DNA of 64,000 nt from Chlamydiia bacterium (GCA_022601645.1 JAJACH010000001.1:248001-312000), one strand, 5' to 3'. Shown: positions 34,624 through 43,626, numbered from the stretch's first letter. A program made the numbers and translations. The notes: generated by a model not told the origin, from the letters alone.

Positions 34624-35639
34624 AGATACCTGTCTGTAAAGTCTCTGACTAGCATTGTCACGGAGGCTCGGTGGATTTTTCCCTCTATACCTGTTGTGAT
34701 GTAACGAAAGCGTTTCGGGTCTAGCTGATCCCGCAGGTGTTCAGGCATTCCTGTAGTGAGAGGAGTTGTTGCTGTTGCTTCATGTTTGCGTGAAAGAGGT
34801 AAGCGCAAATAGTCTTCTCGGCTTTCTTTCCATTGCAATTTACGTACATTGCAAAGGTTGATGTATACTTTCTCACAATTTGGGCAACACCAATCGTAAA
34901 TCTCTTTTTTAGACGCTGGGTGGATTTCTCCGGATGGACGAGAGAAATCCATAATGGAGACGCCTTCTACTTCAGAAAGGGGTCTGCCTTTAGCGATTCT
35001 TCTTAGGGTTTCAGCACAAAGTGGAGGGGGATCAGATTTGCCTCTGCCTGCACCTGTTAAGGGGGGTGGTTCATAGCTCGGTGGAGTTCCTCCTGGGCTG
35101 TCTGGGCGTCGAATGTCCCTTGTGGGGGATGCCCCTGTTGCTCCTTCTACTACAAAGCTTCTTAAAAGTGCGGCATGTAGTGCGTCTCTACGAGCTATAT
35201 CTGGTTTCGGACGAGGTTGAGACGATAGCTCACGGAGGTAGGGGGCATTATCCCCGAATGGAAGCGTTGTTCCAGCCTTTTCTGCCTGGCGTTTAAACCG
35301 GTGAAAGGCGCTATGACATAATTCGCAGTGCCAATCTGTAACCATGGTTACTTCATCAAAGACTGTAAAGGGATCTAATGAGGGTGTCTGAAGGTGCTTT
35401 CCATAGACATACCAGAGCTGTCGTATTTTAGACGCTTCTTTGTGTAGAAAATCCTCTCGTGGAGAAAACTCTGGTTCCATTTCGGTAAGATCTAAGACGC
35501 GAAAAGCATGTCCCATAGGAAGGGATATTTTCCGATTGCCCATGTCGGGGACTGGATCGCAATAGTGTGCTTGGACCATCATTACAACTGCTCGGTCGCA
35601 TGTAGGGGCTGCTATTGAATACAGGCTTAAGTTCGACAT
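34620..35639 (-). CDS. Hypothetical zinc-finger-like protein (339 aa)
   Basis: I do not recognise the family. The N-terminal 120 residues match the next gene upstream: APTCDRA near 11-17, a 'PxGxA' block, then a CxxC knuckle in DWHCELCHSAFHRFK (Cys105, Cys108). A Pro/Arg-rich, probably disordered middle (140-210) leads to a second cysteine pair in WCCPNCEKVYINLC. No signal peptide or membrane helix. It starts 13 bases inside the end of its shorter paralogue, so both are on one transcript. Candidate effector by its mixed architecture and neighbourhood (inference). Confidence 0.65.
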   Translation of the reverse strand: MSNLSLYSIAAPTCDRAVVMMVQAHYCDPVPDMGNRKISLPMGHAFRVLDLTEMEPEFSPREDFLHKEASKIRQLWYVYGKHLQTPSLDPFTVFDEVTMVTDWHCELCHSAFHRFKRQAEKAGTTLPFGDNAPYLRELSSQPRPKPDIARRDALHAALLRSFVVEGATGASPTRDIRRPDSPGGTPPSYEPPPLTGAGRGKSDPPPLCAETLRRIAKGRPLSEVEGVSIMDFSRPSGEIHPASKKEIYDWCCPNCEKVYINLCNVRKLQWKESREDYLRLPLSRKHEATATTPLTTGMPEHLRDQLDPKRFRYITTGIEGKIHRASVTMLVRDFTDRYL

Positions 35640-35983
35640 GCTTCTTTATGCCTATTTATCGCACTTTTTACAAGTGCTGCATAACCACTTTTACAGTCAC
35701 CACAGTGATAGGAAGTCCAACCTAGATCTCTTACTGAGAAGGCTGATATCATCGTTCTACGTAAATTTTTTGCGTAGCGCTCCCATTTTTCGCTGATTAT
35801 TGTTGCTTGGTGAGACAATGCATCTGGACTTAAGGCGTCAACTTCTTCTGGGGTAAGTTTCTTAATTCCAAGAGCTTCACCTAATGGGATCTTTAGATGG
35901 GGGTTTTCTGGATGAGAAACTAAGTTAGAGTAATGCTCCTGAGCGCATAGGGTGAGTGCGCGAGGACAAGTCGGTGCTACCAT
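35627..35983 (-). CDS. Short zinc-finger-like paralogue (118 aa)
   Basis: This is a short relative of the N-terminal part of the following gene: APTCPRA at 3-9, IPLGEALGIKKL, and a Cys/His cluster Cys94-x2-Cys97-x14-His112-x3-Cys116 that could bind one zinc ion. The ATG is at 35983; a TATAAT lies about 40 bases upstream on the minus strand in an A+T-rich gap. The pair looks like a tandem duplication in which one copy gained a C-terminal extension, or the other lost it. Confidence 0.65.
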   Translation of the reverse strand: MVAPTCPRALTLCAQEHYSNLVSHPENPHLKIPLGEALGIKKLTPEEVDALSPDALSHQATIISEKWERYAKNLRRTMISAFSVRDLGWTSYHCGDCKSGYAALVKSAINRHKEACRT

Positions 35984-36065
35984 ATAATAACTGCCTTTGT
36001 TTGTTAAGGAGTTATTATAGCAGATTAATAGTTAAAAATAAATCTAATTTATAACCGTTTATTTA

Positions 36066-37586
36066 TTAGTTATTTTGGGTAATAGGGAAGTAGAGCACAT
36101 CTCGGATAGAGGGGGCGTTGGTGAAGAGCATCACGAGGCGATCTATCCCGATACCTAGCCCTCCTGTTGGGGGCATCCCTTGGCAGATGGCTTCAATGAA
36201 CTCTTCGTCCATAGGGGAGGCTTCTTCGTCGCCAGAATCGCGCTTTTTCGCTTGCTCTTCTAGAAGAGAGCGTTGAAGAACCGGGTCATTGAGCTCGGTG
36301 TAGGCGTTGCAAAATTCCATGCCGAGGATGAAAGATTCAAAGCGCTCTACGATGCCGTTTTCTTTCTTTTTTGGGTCTCGGTGAAGTTTACAAAGGGGGG
36401 TGGTTTCGATGGGGTGGTCGGTGATATGGTGTGGCTGGATGAGATGGTGTTCAACTTCTTGTTCGAAGAGTTTAGCCATCATATGGCCGCGCGTCCCAAG
36501 TTTGTCTTTGGGAAGCATTTTTCTAAGTTCGTCATCTGTTAGAGAGTCGAAGTCTATTTTGGCATAGGTCTTTAGCGATTCTTTCATCGAGAGGCGTTTC
36601 CACGGTGTTTGCACATCGATCTCATGCTCATTACCGTCAGCATCTTTTCTAAGACCAATTTTAGTCGAGCCGAAAAGGGCTTTTGCAACTGTTGCAAACA
36701 AGTTTTCCGTAAAGGTCATCACATCGTTGTAGTCCCAATAAGCGGCGTAGCACTCCATCATGGTGAATTCAGGATTGTGTGAGCGGTCGATCCCTTCGTT
36801 GCGATAGACCTTGCCGATTTCATAAATGCGTGGTAGCCCACCAACGATGAGCTTTTTGAGTGAGATCTCAATGGCAATCCGCATGTACATGGTCTGGTGA
36901 AGAGCGTTGAGCTCTGTTACAAAAGGGCGCGCCTCAGCCCCACCGTAGATGTTTTGAACCGTCGGCGTTTCCACTTCCATAAACGCGTTGTCTTTAAAAT
37001 AGTCGCGAATGAGTGAGATGATATGAGATCTAGCTTTAAACGTTTCCACCACCTCAGGATTGGAAATTAAATCGAGCCAGCGCTTGCGGTAGCGAGCCCC
37101 TTTATCGGATAGCCCAGCATGTTTATCAGGAAGCGGCAATAACGATTTCGTCAAAAGTGTCAATTCAGAAACAAGCAGTGTCAGCTCGCCTTTTTGCGTG
37201 CGGAAAAGGTTTCCTTTCACGCCAATGATATCGCCAAGGTCGAGTTTTTTTTCGATGAATTTGATTGGCTTGATTTCGTCGGTGGTAAGACCTGTGACTT
37301 TGGTGTGATCGCGATTCACCATGAGTTGAAGCCGGCCGTTTTCATCCTGCACGTGAGCAAATGCATTTTTGCCCATGGCGCGGAAGAGAACCAGGCGTCC
37401 AGCAAGTGATGCCTCTGGCGTTTTGCCAGCTAAGGCGTCGTCAAAGTGACCGACATCTTGGCCTTCATAGGAGCTTTCTAGCTCTGATGAGGTGTGAGAA
37501 GGGGAGTATTTATGGGGATAGGGATCTACACCGAGATCTTTGATCTCTTTGAGCTTTACTGAGCGGCTTTCAAATTCTGGGTTCAT
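36066..37586 (-). CDS. lysS: Lysyl-tRNA synthetase (class II)
   Basis: It charges tRNA-Lys. The N-terminal OB-fold anticodon-binding domain (about 60-160, RLVLFRAMGKNAFAHVQDEN) is followed by the class II catalytic core: motif 2 YEIGKVYRNEGIDRSHNPEF and motif 3 GLGIGIDRLVMLF. The length of 506 is normal. Its start follows an accessory-gene-bearing gap of 173 bases; the downstream gap to the zinc-finger gene is 82 bases of A+T-rich sequence. Confidence 0.97.
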   Translation of the reverse strand: MNPEFESRSVKLKEIKDLGVDPYPHKYSPSHTSSELESSYEGQDVGHFDDALAGKTPEASLAGRLVLFRAMGKNAFAHVQDENGRLQLMVNRDHTKVTGLTTDEIKPIKFIEKKLDLGDIIGVKGNLFRTQKGELTLLVSELTLLTKSLLPLPDKHAGLSDKGARYRKRWLDLISNPEVVETFKARSHIISLIRDYFKDNAFMEVETPTVQNIYGGAEARPFVTELNALHQTMYMRIAIEISLKKLIVGGLPRIYEIGKVYRNEGIDRSHNPEFTMMECYAAYWDYNDVMTFTENLFATVAKALFGSTKIGLRKDADGNEHEIDVQTPWKRLSMKESLKTYAKIDFDSLTDDELRKMLPKDKLGTRGHMMAKLFEQEVEHHLIQPHHITDHPIETTPLCKLHRDPKKKENGIVERFESFILGMEFCNAYTELNDPVLQRSLLEEQAKKRDSGDEEASPMDEEFIEAICQGMPPTGGLGIGIDRLVMLFTNAPSIRDVLYFPITQNN

Positions 37587-37649
37587 GAAGGGGGATTTTA
37601 GGCTAAAAACGATATCAGGTCAATCTCAATCCATTTGGGAGACCAAATC

Positions 37650-37678
37650 TTGAAAAAAAAGATATATTAGTGTAAAAT
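37650..37678 (+). promoter_or_regulatory. Predicted sigma-70 promoter for the 37760 gene
   Basis: TTGAAA (37650-37655), 17-base spacer, TAAAAT (37673-37678). Just upstream is a small hairpin ATTTGG-GAGA-CCAAAT (37633-37648) that abuts the -35 element. The predicted leader is about 75 bases. A second TATAAT at 37739-37744 is too near the ATG to leave the AAAGAGG ribosome-binding site in the transcript. Confidence 0.5.
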
Positions 37679-37759
37679 ATCTCACTTTGGGAGAGGGCAG
37701 TATTCTTATTTCTCCACAAAGAATTAAAATAATAATTTTATAATAAAGAGGAACAAACT

Positions 37760-38398
37760 ATGGCAACAGGTCTACCGCCAACTATGCAATTTGCAGGAAT
37801 GAATTTTCGGATACAAAGTATGGGCACTTGTCCCCAAGAGCGCATTCAGGATGTGTGTGAGCAGCTTGTTAGAGTCGCTACAGAATTGGTAGTTGAAAAC
37901 AAGGCTGCAAGGCCCCAGCTCGAAGCAAAGAGACTTCATGAAACTTTGGGAGTGAATTTACATGCACTTGTAAATACCGTCGAACTCATTGCAAATTTTT
38001 TAAAGGATTCCCCTAAGGTACACAGACCTGGTGTTGAGATGGTAGGGCCAAGCCTATCGTTTTCTAAAGCGCATTTTGATACACGCTATGCAGCTGCATT
38101 TGCGATTTTGATATCTTCCATTCACAAAGTAGGACCAGAATCCCACCCACCTGTATTAGAAGCAACCATGACAACTCGCTCGTTTTTCGAGTGGGTAGAA
38201 GCTGCAGAAACTATGGATAAAGAGATGCCAATAGTATCCCCAAAACCAGCTCAATTTCTTTCTTTGAGGGAAGATGCAAGTGCTGGTTCGCTTGTTGCAG
38301 ATCCTATGGGTTTAACAGTTGAAATAGGCGCTCCCTGCCCTGATTCTCCTAGTAAGTATTTAGTGACTAGTCCTCGCTGGGAACAAAACGGGTGCTAA
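37760..38398 (+). CDS. Hypothetical protein (212 aa)
   Basis: I do not recognise it. It begins MATGLPPTMQFAGMNF, has a central, probably helical region (25-130) and a Pro/Ser-rich end, with no signal peptide or membrane helix. AAAGAGGA precedes the ATG. It stands alone between lysS and the convergent priA with its own promoter, like the other accessory genes of this window. Function unknown. Confidence 0.65.
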   Translation: MATGLPPTMQFAGMNFRIQSMGTCPQERIQDVCEQLVRVATELVVENKAARPQLEAKRLHETLGVNLHALVNTVELIANFLKDSPKVHRPGVEMVGPSLSFSKAHFDTRYAAAFAILISSIHKVGPESHPPVLEATMTTRSFFEWVEAAETMDKEMPIVSPKPAQFLSLREDASAGSLVADPMGLTVEIGAPCPDSPSKYLVTSPRWEQNGC

Positions 38399-38405
38399 AG
38401 CGCAT

Positions 38406-40550
38406 TTAAGAGAGTAAGGAGAGGGGATCAATGTCGATGAGGCGTTTGATCTCTTTGGGAGACGGGGGAAGGGCGGCTAATAGCCGCCCTCTTAGGATGA
38501 GTTTAAAGCGGTATCGGTCTTTGACTTTGGCATGGCCGCAAGGTTGAACGGGAAAAAGCTCACTTGATGCCGGGAGTGTTTTAAGGAGGTAGGCGCGCAT
38601 TCGCTCAGCCTCTTGCTGGGTATGGGCTTCGTTATCACCGGAAAAGATGAGTTTTACAAAGGGGGCATAAGGGGGATACTTAAGGAGCTTTCTAACTTTG
38701 GCTTCTTCTTCAAAAAAACCTTCGAAATCACTTTTTGATGCTTTTTGGATCACGTAATGGTCTTTAAGGCGCGTTTGGATGATCACTTCGCCGGCTAGGG
38801 CGCCGCGTCCTGAACGGCCCGAGACTTGGGTGATGAGCTGGAAGACTTGTTCGGAGGCGCGAGGGTCAGGGATGTTAAGAGCGCTGTCGGCGTTTAAGAC
38901 GCCAACTAGGGTGACGTTTGGGAAATGGAGGCCTTTAGCGACCATTTGGGTGCCGATGAGGATATCGGCTTTGCCGGAGCGGAATTGTTTAAAGAGGCGG
39001 TCGTGGCTCCCTTTGTGGCGCGTTGTATCGGCGTCCATACGGAGCGTGCGTGCTTCGGGGAGGATAGCTTTTAGGGTGTTTTCAACAAGCTCTGTACCGA
39101 CTCCTTTGAACTTGAGATTGGCAGGGCTTTTGCAGTGGGGGCAGTTGCGGGGTGGCATGGTGCGGTAGCCACAAAGATGGCAGATGAGCTCGGCGTCTTT
39201 TTTATGGAAGGTGAGAGCCATATCGCAGTGGGGACAGTCGACAGTGTGTTCGCACTTGGTGCACATTTGGCATGCGTGATAGCCACGGCGGTTTAAAAAG
39301 ACAAGCGATTGTTCGCCGTTTTCTAAGCGGAGTTTGAGCCCTTCGATAAGTTCGTCGGAGAAGAGGCCTTGCAGCGGTTTAACGAGGTGGACAGTAGGCA
39401 TGTTGGCACTGTCGGCGCGGGCTCTTAGGTGATGGAGTTCGTACTTGCCATCAAGCGCATTTTTGTAGCTTTCAAGGCTTGGGGTGGCAGAGCCAAGGAC
39501 GACTTTTGCGTTCTCGAGTTTTGCGCGCATCACAGCGATGTCGCGAGCGTTATAGCACGGCATCTCGTCGGTTTGTTTGTAGGAGTGGTCGTGCTCTTCA
39601 TCAACCAGAATGAGCCCGAGGTTTTTGACCGGGGAAAAGATGGCAGAGCGAGCACCGATCACAATTTGGATATCGCCGCGGTAGATGGCGCGCCACATGT
39701 CGAGGCGCTCTCCATCTGAGAGGCGGTGATGCAAGACTCCCATTTTCTCGGAAAAGCGGGCGCGGAATCTTTCGATTGTTTGTGTGGTAAGCGAGATTTC
39801 GGGAACGAGCATGATAACGCCTTTTCCCTGGTCGAGCATTTCTTGAATTGCTTGGAGATAGATCTCAGTTTTGCCACTGCCGGTAATGCCAAAGATCAGG
39901 TGCGAGCCAAATTGGTCGTCTTTTAAGATGGCATCGAGTGTTTTTTGCTGCTCATCCGTCAGTTTCTTGTGTTTTGTCTGAAAATAATCTTCAAGAAGCA
40001 TCTCGGAGCGATCAACGGTGATTTCTTTCTCTTTGATCAGGCCGTTTTTAATCAGCGTCTTAACAGGGCTCATCGACACCTCTGCTTGCTCTAAGAGAGC
40101 TGAAAGGAAGATGCCTCCTTGATTTTTTAAGAGCACTTCTAAGACTCGTCTTTGAGGCTCGCTGACTTTTGGGATAAATTTAGATAGCGCATCACGTGTT
40201 TGTGCGCGCTCAATCCACTTTTGCGTTTTGGGTGCCTTGTCGCTTCGGATGTCTTTTGGAAGCATCGTCTTTAAGACGCGAACAAGCGGGGTGTGGTAAT
40301 ACTTAGAGATGAAAGAGGCGAGTTCATAGAGCTTTGGCGGCATCTCAAAAGTCACCGCAAGTATGTCAGCAAGTTTGTTAAAAGCGCTTTCGCTTTTGAG
40401 TTTGACTACCGTGCCATCACGCGTTGTGTTGCGAACAGGAACCTTCACCCGCGTTCCCACATCGACTTGCATCGCATCTGGAATCGCATAATCAAGCACA
40501 CCAAGAGGGGAGTGGTCAATGAGAACTTCTGCACATTTCATGGCGCTCAC
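38406..40550 (-). CDS. priA: Primosomal protein N' (replication restart helicase PriA)
   Basis: PriA reloads DnaB at stalled forks. The 714-residue protein has the N-terminal DNA-binding domain, Walker A GITGSGKTEIYLQAI, DEEH box LVDEEHDHSYKQ, and the paired zinc knuckles with eight cysteines between CQMCTKCEHTVDCPHC and CHLCGYRTMPPRNCPHC, then helicase motifs IGTQMVAKGLHFPNVTLV and QVSGRSGRG. The start at 40550 (MSAMKCAEVL) could also be the ATG at 40541. The neighbouring minus-strand gene at 40942-41634 may be the partner found beside priA in Chlamydia. Confidence 0.96.
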   Translation of the reverse strand: MSAMKCAEVLIDHSPLGVLDYAIPDAMQVDVGTRVKVPVRNTTRDGTVVKLKSESAFNKLADILAVTFEMPPKLYELASFISKYYHTPLVRVLKTMLPKDIRSDKAPKTQKWIERAQTRDALSKFIPKVSEPQRRVLEVLLKNQGGIFLSALLEQAEVSMSPVKTLIKNGLIKEKEITVDRSEMLLEDYFQTKHKKLTDEQQKTLDAILKDDQFGSHLIFGITGSGKTEIYLQAIQEMLDQGKGVIMLVPEISLTTQTIERFRARFSEKMGVLHHRLSDGERLDMWRAIYRGDIQIVIGARSAIFSPVKNLGLILVDEEHDHSYKQTDEMPCYNARDIAVMRAKLENAKVVLGSATPSLESYKNALDGKYELHHLRARADSANMPTVHLVKPLQGLFSDELIEGLKLRLENGEQSLVFLNRRGYHACQMCTKCEHTVDCPHCDMALTFHKKDAELICHLCGYRTMPPRNCPHCKSPANLKFKGVGTELVENTLKAILPEARTLRMDADTTRHKGSHDRLFKQFRSGKADILIGTQMVAKGLHFPNVTLVGVLNADSALNIPDPRASEQVFQLITQVSGRSGRGALAGEVIIQTRLKDHYVIQKASKSDFEGFFEEEAKVRKLLKYPPYAPFVKLIFSGDNEAHTQQEAERMRAYLLKTLPASSELFPVQPCGHAKVKDRYRFKLILRGRLLAALPPSPKEIKRLIDIDPLSLLS

Positions 40551-40635
40551 TATACGCTAAAAAGGAAAACTTGACAAATTTCCCTAATTCAAGTTATTTT
40601 TTACCGATAAAATTTTTTTAATAAGGAGATAAGAA

Positions 40636-40986
40636 ATGTTAACCGTTTATAGCTCAATTACCAACCCTAAGGGCACAGCGTGCCGGATTTGTGAAGAGGC
40701 TTTGCAAGGAACAGATCGTGTCTATAATTTTGGGTGTGCCCATTACATTCATAAGTCTTGTGCGACAACTCATGGAGTAAAGAGAGAGGGGTTAACGTCG
40801 TGCCGCGTTTGTAAATTTAACGGGTTTGGAGAACCTTCAAAAGGTGAAGAGACGCGTAGAACAATGAAAATCGGTGATGTTGCAATGCTTGTAGGACTCG
40901 CAAGAGGTGATGGGGGGCCAAAAGGGATGAATGTATTCCCGCTACTCTGGCACTCTGCTGTGCGTCTGCGTGATGACGTTCCATAG
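40636..40986 (+). CDS. RING-H2 finger protein, candidate E3 ubiquitin ligase effector
   Basis: The first half is a full RING-type zinc finger in the C3H2C3 arrangement: Cys16-x2-Cys19-x14-Cys34-x-His36-x2-His39-x2-Cys42-x13-Cys56-x2-Cys59. All eight ligands and their spacings fit the RING consensus. RING domains recruit ubiquitin-loaded E2 enzymes; bacteria have no ubiquitin system of this kind, so a bacterial RING usually signals an effector used in host cells. The C-terminal 55 residues have no known domain. AAGGAG precedes the ATG, and TTGACA lies upstream at about 40571. The 3' end overlaps the convergent gene by 45 bases. Confidence 0.78.
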   Translation: MLTVYSSITNPKGTACRICEEALQGTDRVYNFGCAHYIHKSCATTHGVKREGLTSCRVCKFNGFGEPSKGEETRRTMKIGDVAMLVGLARGDGGPKGMNVFPLLWHSAVRLRDDVP

Positions 40987-41634
40987 AGAGCGTTTGAGCT
41001 GAGGATCTTTGTCATAGAGCGTGAGATCGGGGATGAGGATGAGGGGAACATCGCCTAGAAAGCGTTTGTTCTCCTGTTTCACTTCGCGGTAAAACCGCAT
41101 GAGATCAAGCGCACCCCAAAGAGCTACGTCAGGCATCAGGATGAGTTTAAGACCTGGGCTTTTTAAAAACAGGTCCCAGGTTTTTTCCCGCTCGAACTTG
41201 GTGCCATCGACGATGTGCGAGGATCCATAGACGATATTGATGGCCTTTGCCACGCTTTTTAAAAGAGGAGGTGCAGATCCCATGACCACAATGGGGACGC
41301 TAGGCGTTTCTTTTTGCGAGAGGTAGGCCTCTTTGACCCGTTTGGCTTCCTTATCTGAGGGAACTTCATCCACAAATTTGAGGTTGGGGGCGATTTTGCC
41401 AAGAGTGGATTTAATTGAGGCGTCTTTCCCCGAAGTTTTCGGCTTAAGAGGATTGAGCTCAAGGGGCTTTATGACTTCTTTTTCAACAGGAGGAGCTGGA
41501 GGTGTTTCGACTTTTGGAGGAGGGGGCGAGATGATCTGAGGCTCTTCGATGACCACGGGAGGTGGTTTTTCCTCAGGATTCAAAAAAGCTAGGGTGTCCC
41601 GGACGAGGGAGGCATATTCTAAGCGATGTGACAT
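40942..41634 (-). CDS. Conserved hypothetical protein with Pro-rich linker (230 aa)
   Basis: Residues 20-60 are Pro/Glu/Lys-rich (PPPVVIEEPQIISPPPPK). The C-terminal 120 residues form a compact alpha/beta region: VVMGSAPPLLKSVAKAINIV, LKLILMPDVALWGAL and GDVPLILIPDLTLYDKDPQL. I do not recognise the family. In C. trachomatis an uncharacterised gene (CT779) follows priA, and this gene has the corresponding place, separated here by the RING gene. No membrane helix or signal peptide. Confidence 0.7.
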   Translation of the reverse strand: MSHRLEYASLVRDTLAFLNPEEKPPPVVIEEPQIISPPPPKVETPPAPPVEKEVIKPLELNPLKPKTSGKDASIKSTLGKIAPNLKFVDEVPSDKEAKRVKEAYLSQKETPSVPIVVMGSAPPLLKSVAKAINIVYGSSHIVDGTKFEREKTWDLFLKSPGLKLILMPDVALWGALDLMRFYREVKQENKRFLGDVPLILIPDLTLYDKDPQLKRSLWNVITQTHSRVPE

Positions 41635-41674
41635 ACGATCAGATCATACATCACATCACGTTTGCGATGCAACT

Positions 41675-42739
41675 TTACGAGCCACCTTCTAGGATGTTAA
41701 GCACATCGTTGATATAGTTTTGGCCCGTTGCTTGAACACCTGCTGCATTTTGAACAGTTTGAATCACATACTCTGCATTGTTATACGCTTTATACCCTTG
41801 AGCGCTCGCACCAAGATCGTTCCATGCCTTTGTAAGGGCTGAATTAACCGATTGTAATACTGCATAGGCATCACTCACTTTTAGTCCACTTTTCCCAAGG
41901 TAGTCTTCAAGAAGGTATTTTACTGCATGAGGCGTTTGACCATGATCAGAAAGAAAGGAAGCCATGCCGTTTATTGCCTGATCATTACTTGTTGTAAAGT
42001 CAGCTTCTGTGACAGAAGTCCCGCTATTTGGTGAATATTCTGATAAAAGCGCTCGATCTAAAAGGTTTGTGTAGAGCGTGCCTAAGGCATTTTGAGCTGA
42101 AGTAGAAGACAGTGTTGGTGGATTAGCAAAAGCCTTTAGGATATTTCCAAAAAACAACCTTAGAAAATTAGATCCGCTATTTTCGAAGATGACGTAGTCA
42201 GCCCAACCACTTTGAGTATTTCTTGTTGTGAATATCTTTGAAAGGACACTTGCAGCGCCTTGTTGGAATTCAAAATTATTTGATTTGAACATAAGGCTAA
42301 AGGATTGAGAGAAATCGGTTTTTGCGATGTAATCTTCATTAGATTGCCCCCATTTTTTACCATAATAAAATAGTGAGAAATTAGGAGATATTATTGCTAT
42401 ATTTGCGATGTTCTTTTGATTGTTCGCATCTCCACACCATTTAGCATTCTTAAAATTTGAGACTAAACCAGTTAAAATATTATCGTATGCGTTGTACATA
42501 CTACTCTCTGTTGTATTAACATCGCATATCGAAGCATTGTAAATAAGTGTTTGAAGGACTTGAATTCTGCCTAATAGATACTCAGGATTGGTTGTGTGCT
42601 TACCAGCGGCAAAGTTTTTCATGTAGGTTACAGCGTCGTCTATAATCGGCTTCGCAATCGTCCCAAATAGTTGATCTGGTGGAGGAATTCCATGCTCTGT
42701 TGCATGAATAGCCCCTGCTTGAATGTTAGAAATAGCCAT
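41675..42739 (-). CDS. Hypothetical protein with strong promoter (354 aa)
   Basis: I do not recognise a domain. The sequence is Asn/Ser/Ala-rich and soluble, with a likely helical C-terminus (LQSVNSALTKAWNDLGASAQ) and an Asn-rich composition common in secreted or structural proteins. No signal peptide. It has an excellent sigma-70 promoter and an AAGGGGG ribosome-binding site, and its codon composition is more A+T-rich than that of neighbouring ftsY. Probably an accessory gene; secretion is only a guess. Confidence 0.65.
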   Translation of the reverse strand: MAISNIQAGAIHATEHGIPPPDQLFGTIAKPIIDDAVTYMKNFAAGKHTTNPEYLLGRIQVLQTLIYNASICDVNTTESSMYNAYDNILTGLVSNFKNAKWCGDANNQKNIANIAIISPNFSLFYYGKKWGQSNEDYIAKTDFSQSFSLMFKSNNFEFQQGAASVLSKIFTTRNTQSGWADYVIFENSGSNFLRLFFGNILKAFANPPTLSSTSAQNALGTLYTNLLDRALLSEYSPNSGTSVTEADFTTSNDQAINGMASFLSDHGQTPHAVKYLLEDYLGKSGLKVSDAYAVLQSVNSALTKAWNDLGASAQGYKAYNNAEYVIQTVQNAAGVQATGQNYINDVLNILEGGS

Positions 42740-42762
42740 TAAATACCCCCTTATGTGCTTTA

Positions 42763-42791
42763 ATGTTAGCAGAAAATAGGGGGTTTGTCAA
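42763..42791 (-). promoter_or_regulatory. Consensus sigma-70 promoter for the 41675-42739 gene
   Basis: On the minus strand TTGACA (42786-42791) is separated by exactly 17 bases from TAACAT (42763-42768). The -35 element is perfect and lies only seven bases beyond the ftsY stop codon. The 5' leader would be about 15-18 bases and keeps the AAGGGGG ribosome-binding site. A CCCCCT/AGGGGG inverted repeat spans the spacer and the leader. Confidence 0.8.
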
Positions 42792-42798
42792 GAAATTT

Positions 42799-43626
42799 TT
42801 AGAACAGAGAATCTACGAAAGTCTCTGGCTTAAAGGGTGTTAGATCTTCAATGCCTTCTCCTGTTCCGAGAAAGGCGACGGGAAGCTTTAGGTCGTTGTG
42901 GATGGGGAGGATGATTCCGCCTTTGGCGGTGCCATCGAATTTAGTAAGGATGATCCCGGTTAAGGGAGTTACTTCGTTAAAGGTGCGAGCTTGGTCAACG
43001 GCGTTTTGGCCGATGGTGGCATCTAGGACAAGGTAGGTTTCATGGGGGGAGCCTTCGATGAGTTTGCCACTGACGCGTTTGAGTTTTTCAAGTTCACGCA
43101 TCAGGTCTTGTTTTGATTCAAGGCGCCCAGCTGTATCGGCAATGATGATGTCGATGTTTTGCTCTTTTGCTTGAGAAAGGGCGTCGTAAATGACACTTGA
43201 TGGGTCGGCGCCAGGTTTAGAGTTTACGATGGGAAGATTAAGTTTGGCAGCCCATTTTTGAAGCTGGGGGATGGCGGCGGCACGGAAGGTATCGCATGGG
43301 GCGAGAAGGACAGATTTGCCTTGATCGCGGTAGTGTTTAGCAAGTTTTGCGGAGGTGGTGGTTTTACCCGAGCCGTTTGTGCCGACAAGGAGGATGACAT
43401 GGGGGGAGTTAAGGGGTTGCTTCTCTAGGGTGGCACTATTTAAAAGCTCTAGGGCTTGGGCTTTCATCCCATCGAGGGTAGGGTCTTTTTTTGCACGCTT
43501 TAAAAAGGCTTCAACACACGTTGAGCCAATGTCTGCTTGGTAGAGGGCTTCTTCGAGCTCCTCGCGGGTTGCCTCATCTAGGGGACGAGAAAAGATGTTT
43601 TTGATTTTTGAAAAGAACTTGAACAT
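42799..43626 (-). CDS. ftsY: Signal recognition particle receptor FtsY
   Basis: FtsY is the membrane-associated SRP GTPase receptor for co-translational targeting. The NG domain is complete: GTNGSGKTTTSAKLA (G1), DTFRAAAIPQL, ADTAGRLESK (G3), LTKFDGTAKGG (G4) and FLGTGEGIEDL. The acidic A domain is almost absent, as in other chlamydial FtsY proteins. The open frame reaches 43677, but ATG at 43626 (MFKFFSKIKNIFSRP) is the sensible start and gives 275 residues. It diverges from sucC across 39 bases. Confidence 0.95.
   Translation of the reverse strand: MFKFFSKIKNIFSRPLDEATREELEEALYQADIGSTCVEAFLKRAKKDPTLDGMKAQALELLNSATLEKQPLNSPHVILLVGTNGSGKTTTSAKLAKHYRDQGKSVLLAPCDTFRAAAIPQLQKWAAKLNLPIVNSKPGADPSSVIYDALSQAKEQNIDIIIADTAGRLESKQDLMRELEKLKRVSGKLIEGSPHETYLVLDATIGQNAVDQARTFNEVTPLTGIILTKFDGTAKGGIILPIHNDLKLPVAFLGTGEGIEDLTPFKPETFVDSLF

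Noticed and set aside
35627-35983. Short zinc-finger frame as a broken 5' part of the 339-residue gene
   Set aside because: Both carry the same N-terminal block, so they are paralogues rather than two pieces of one gene.
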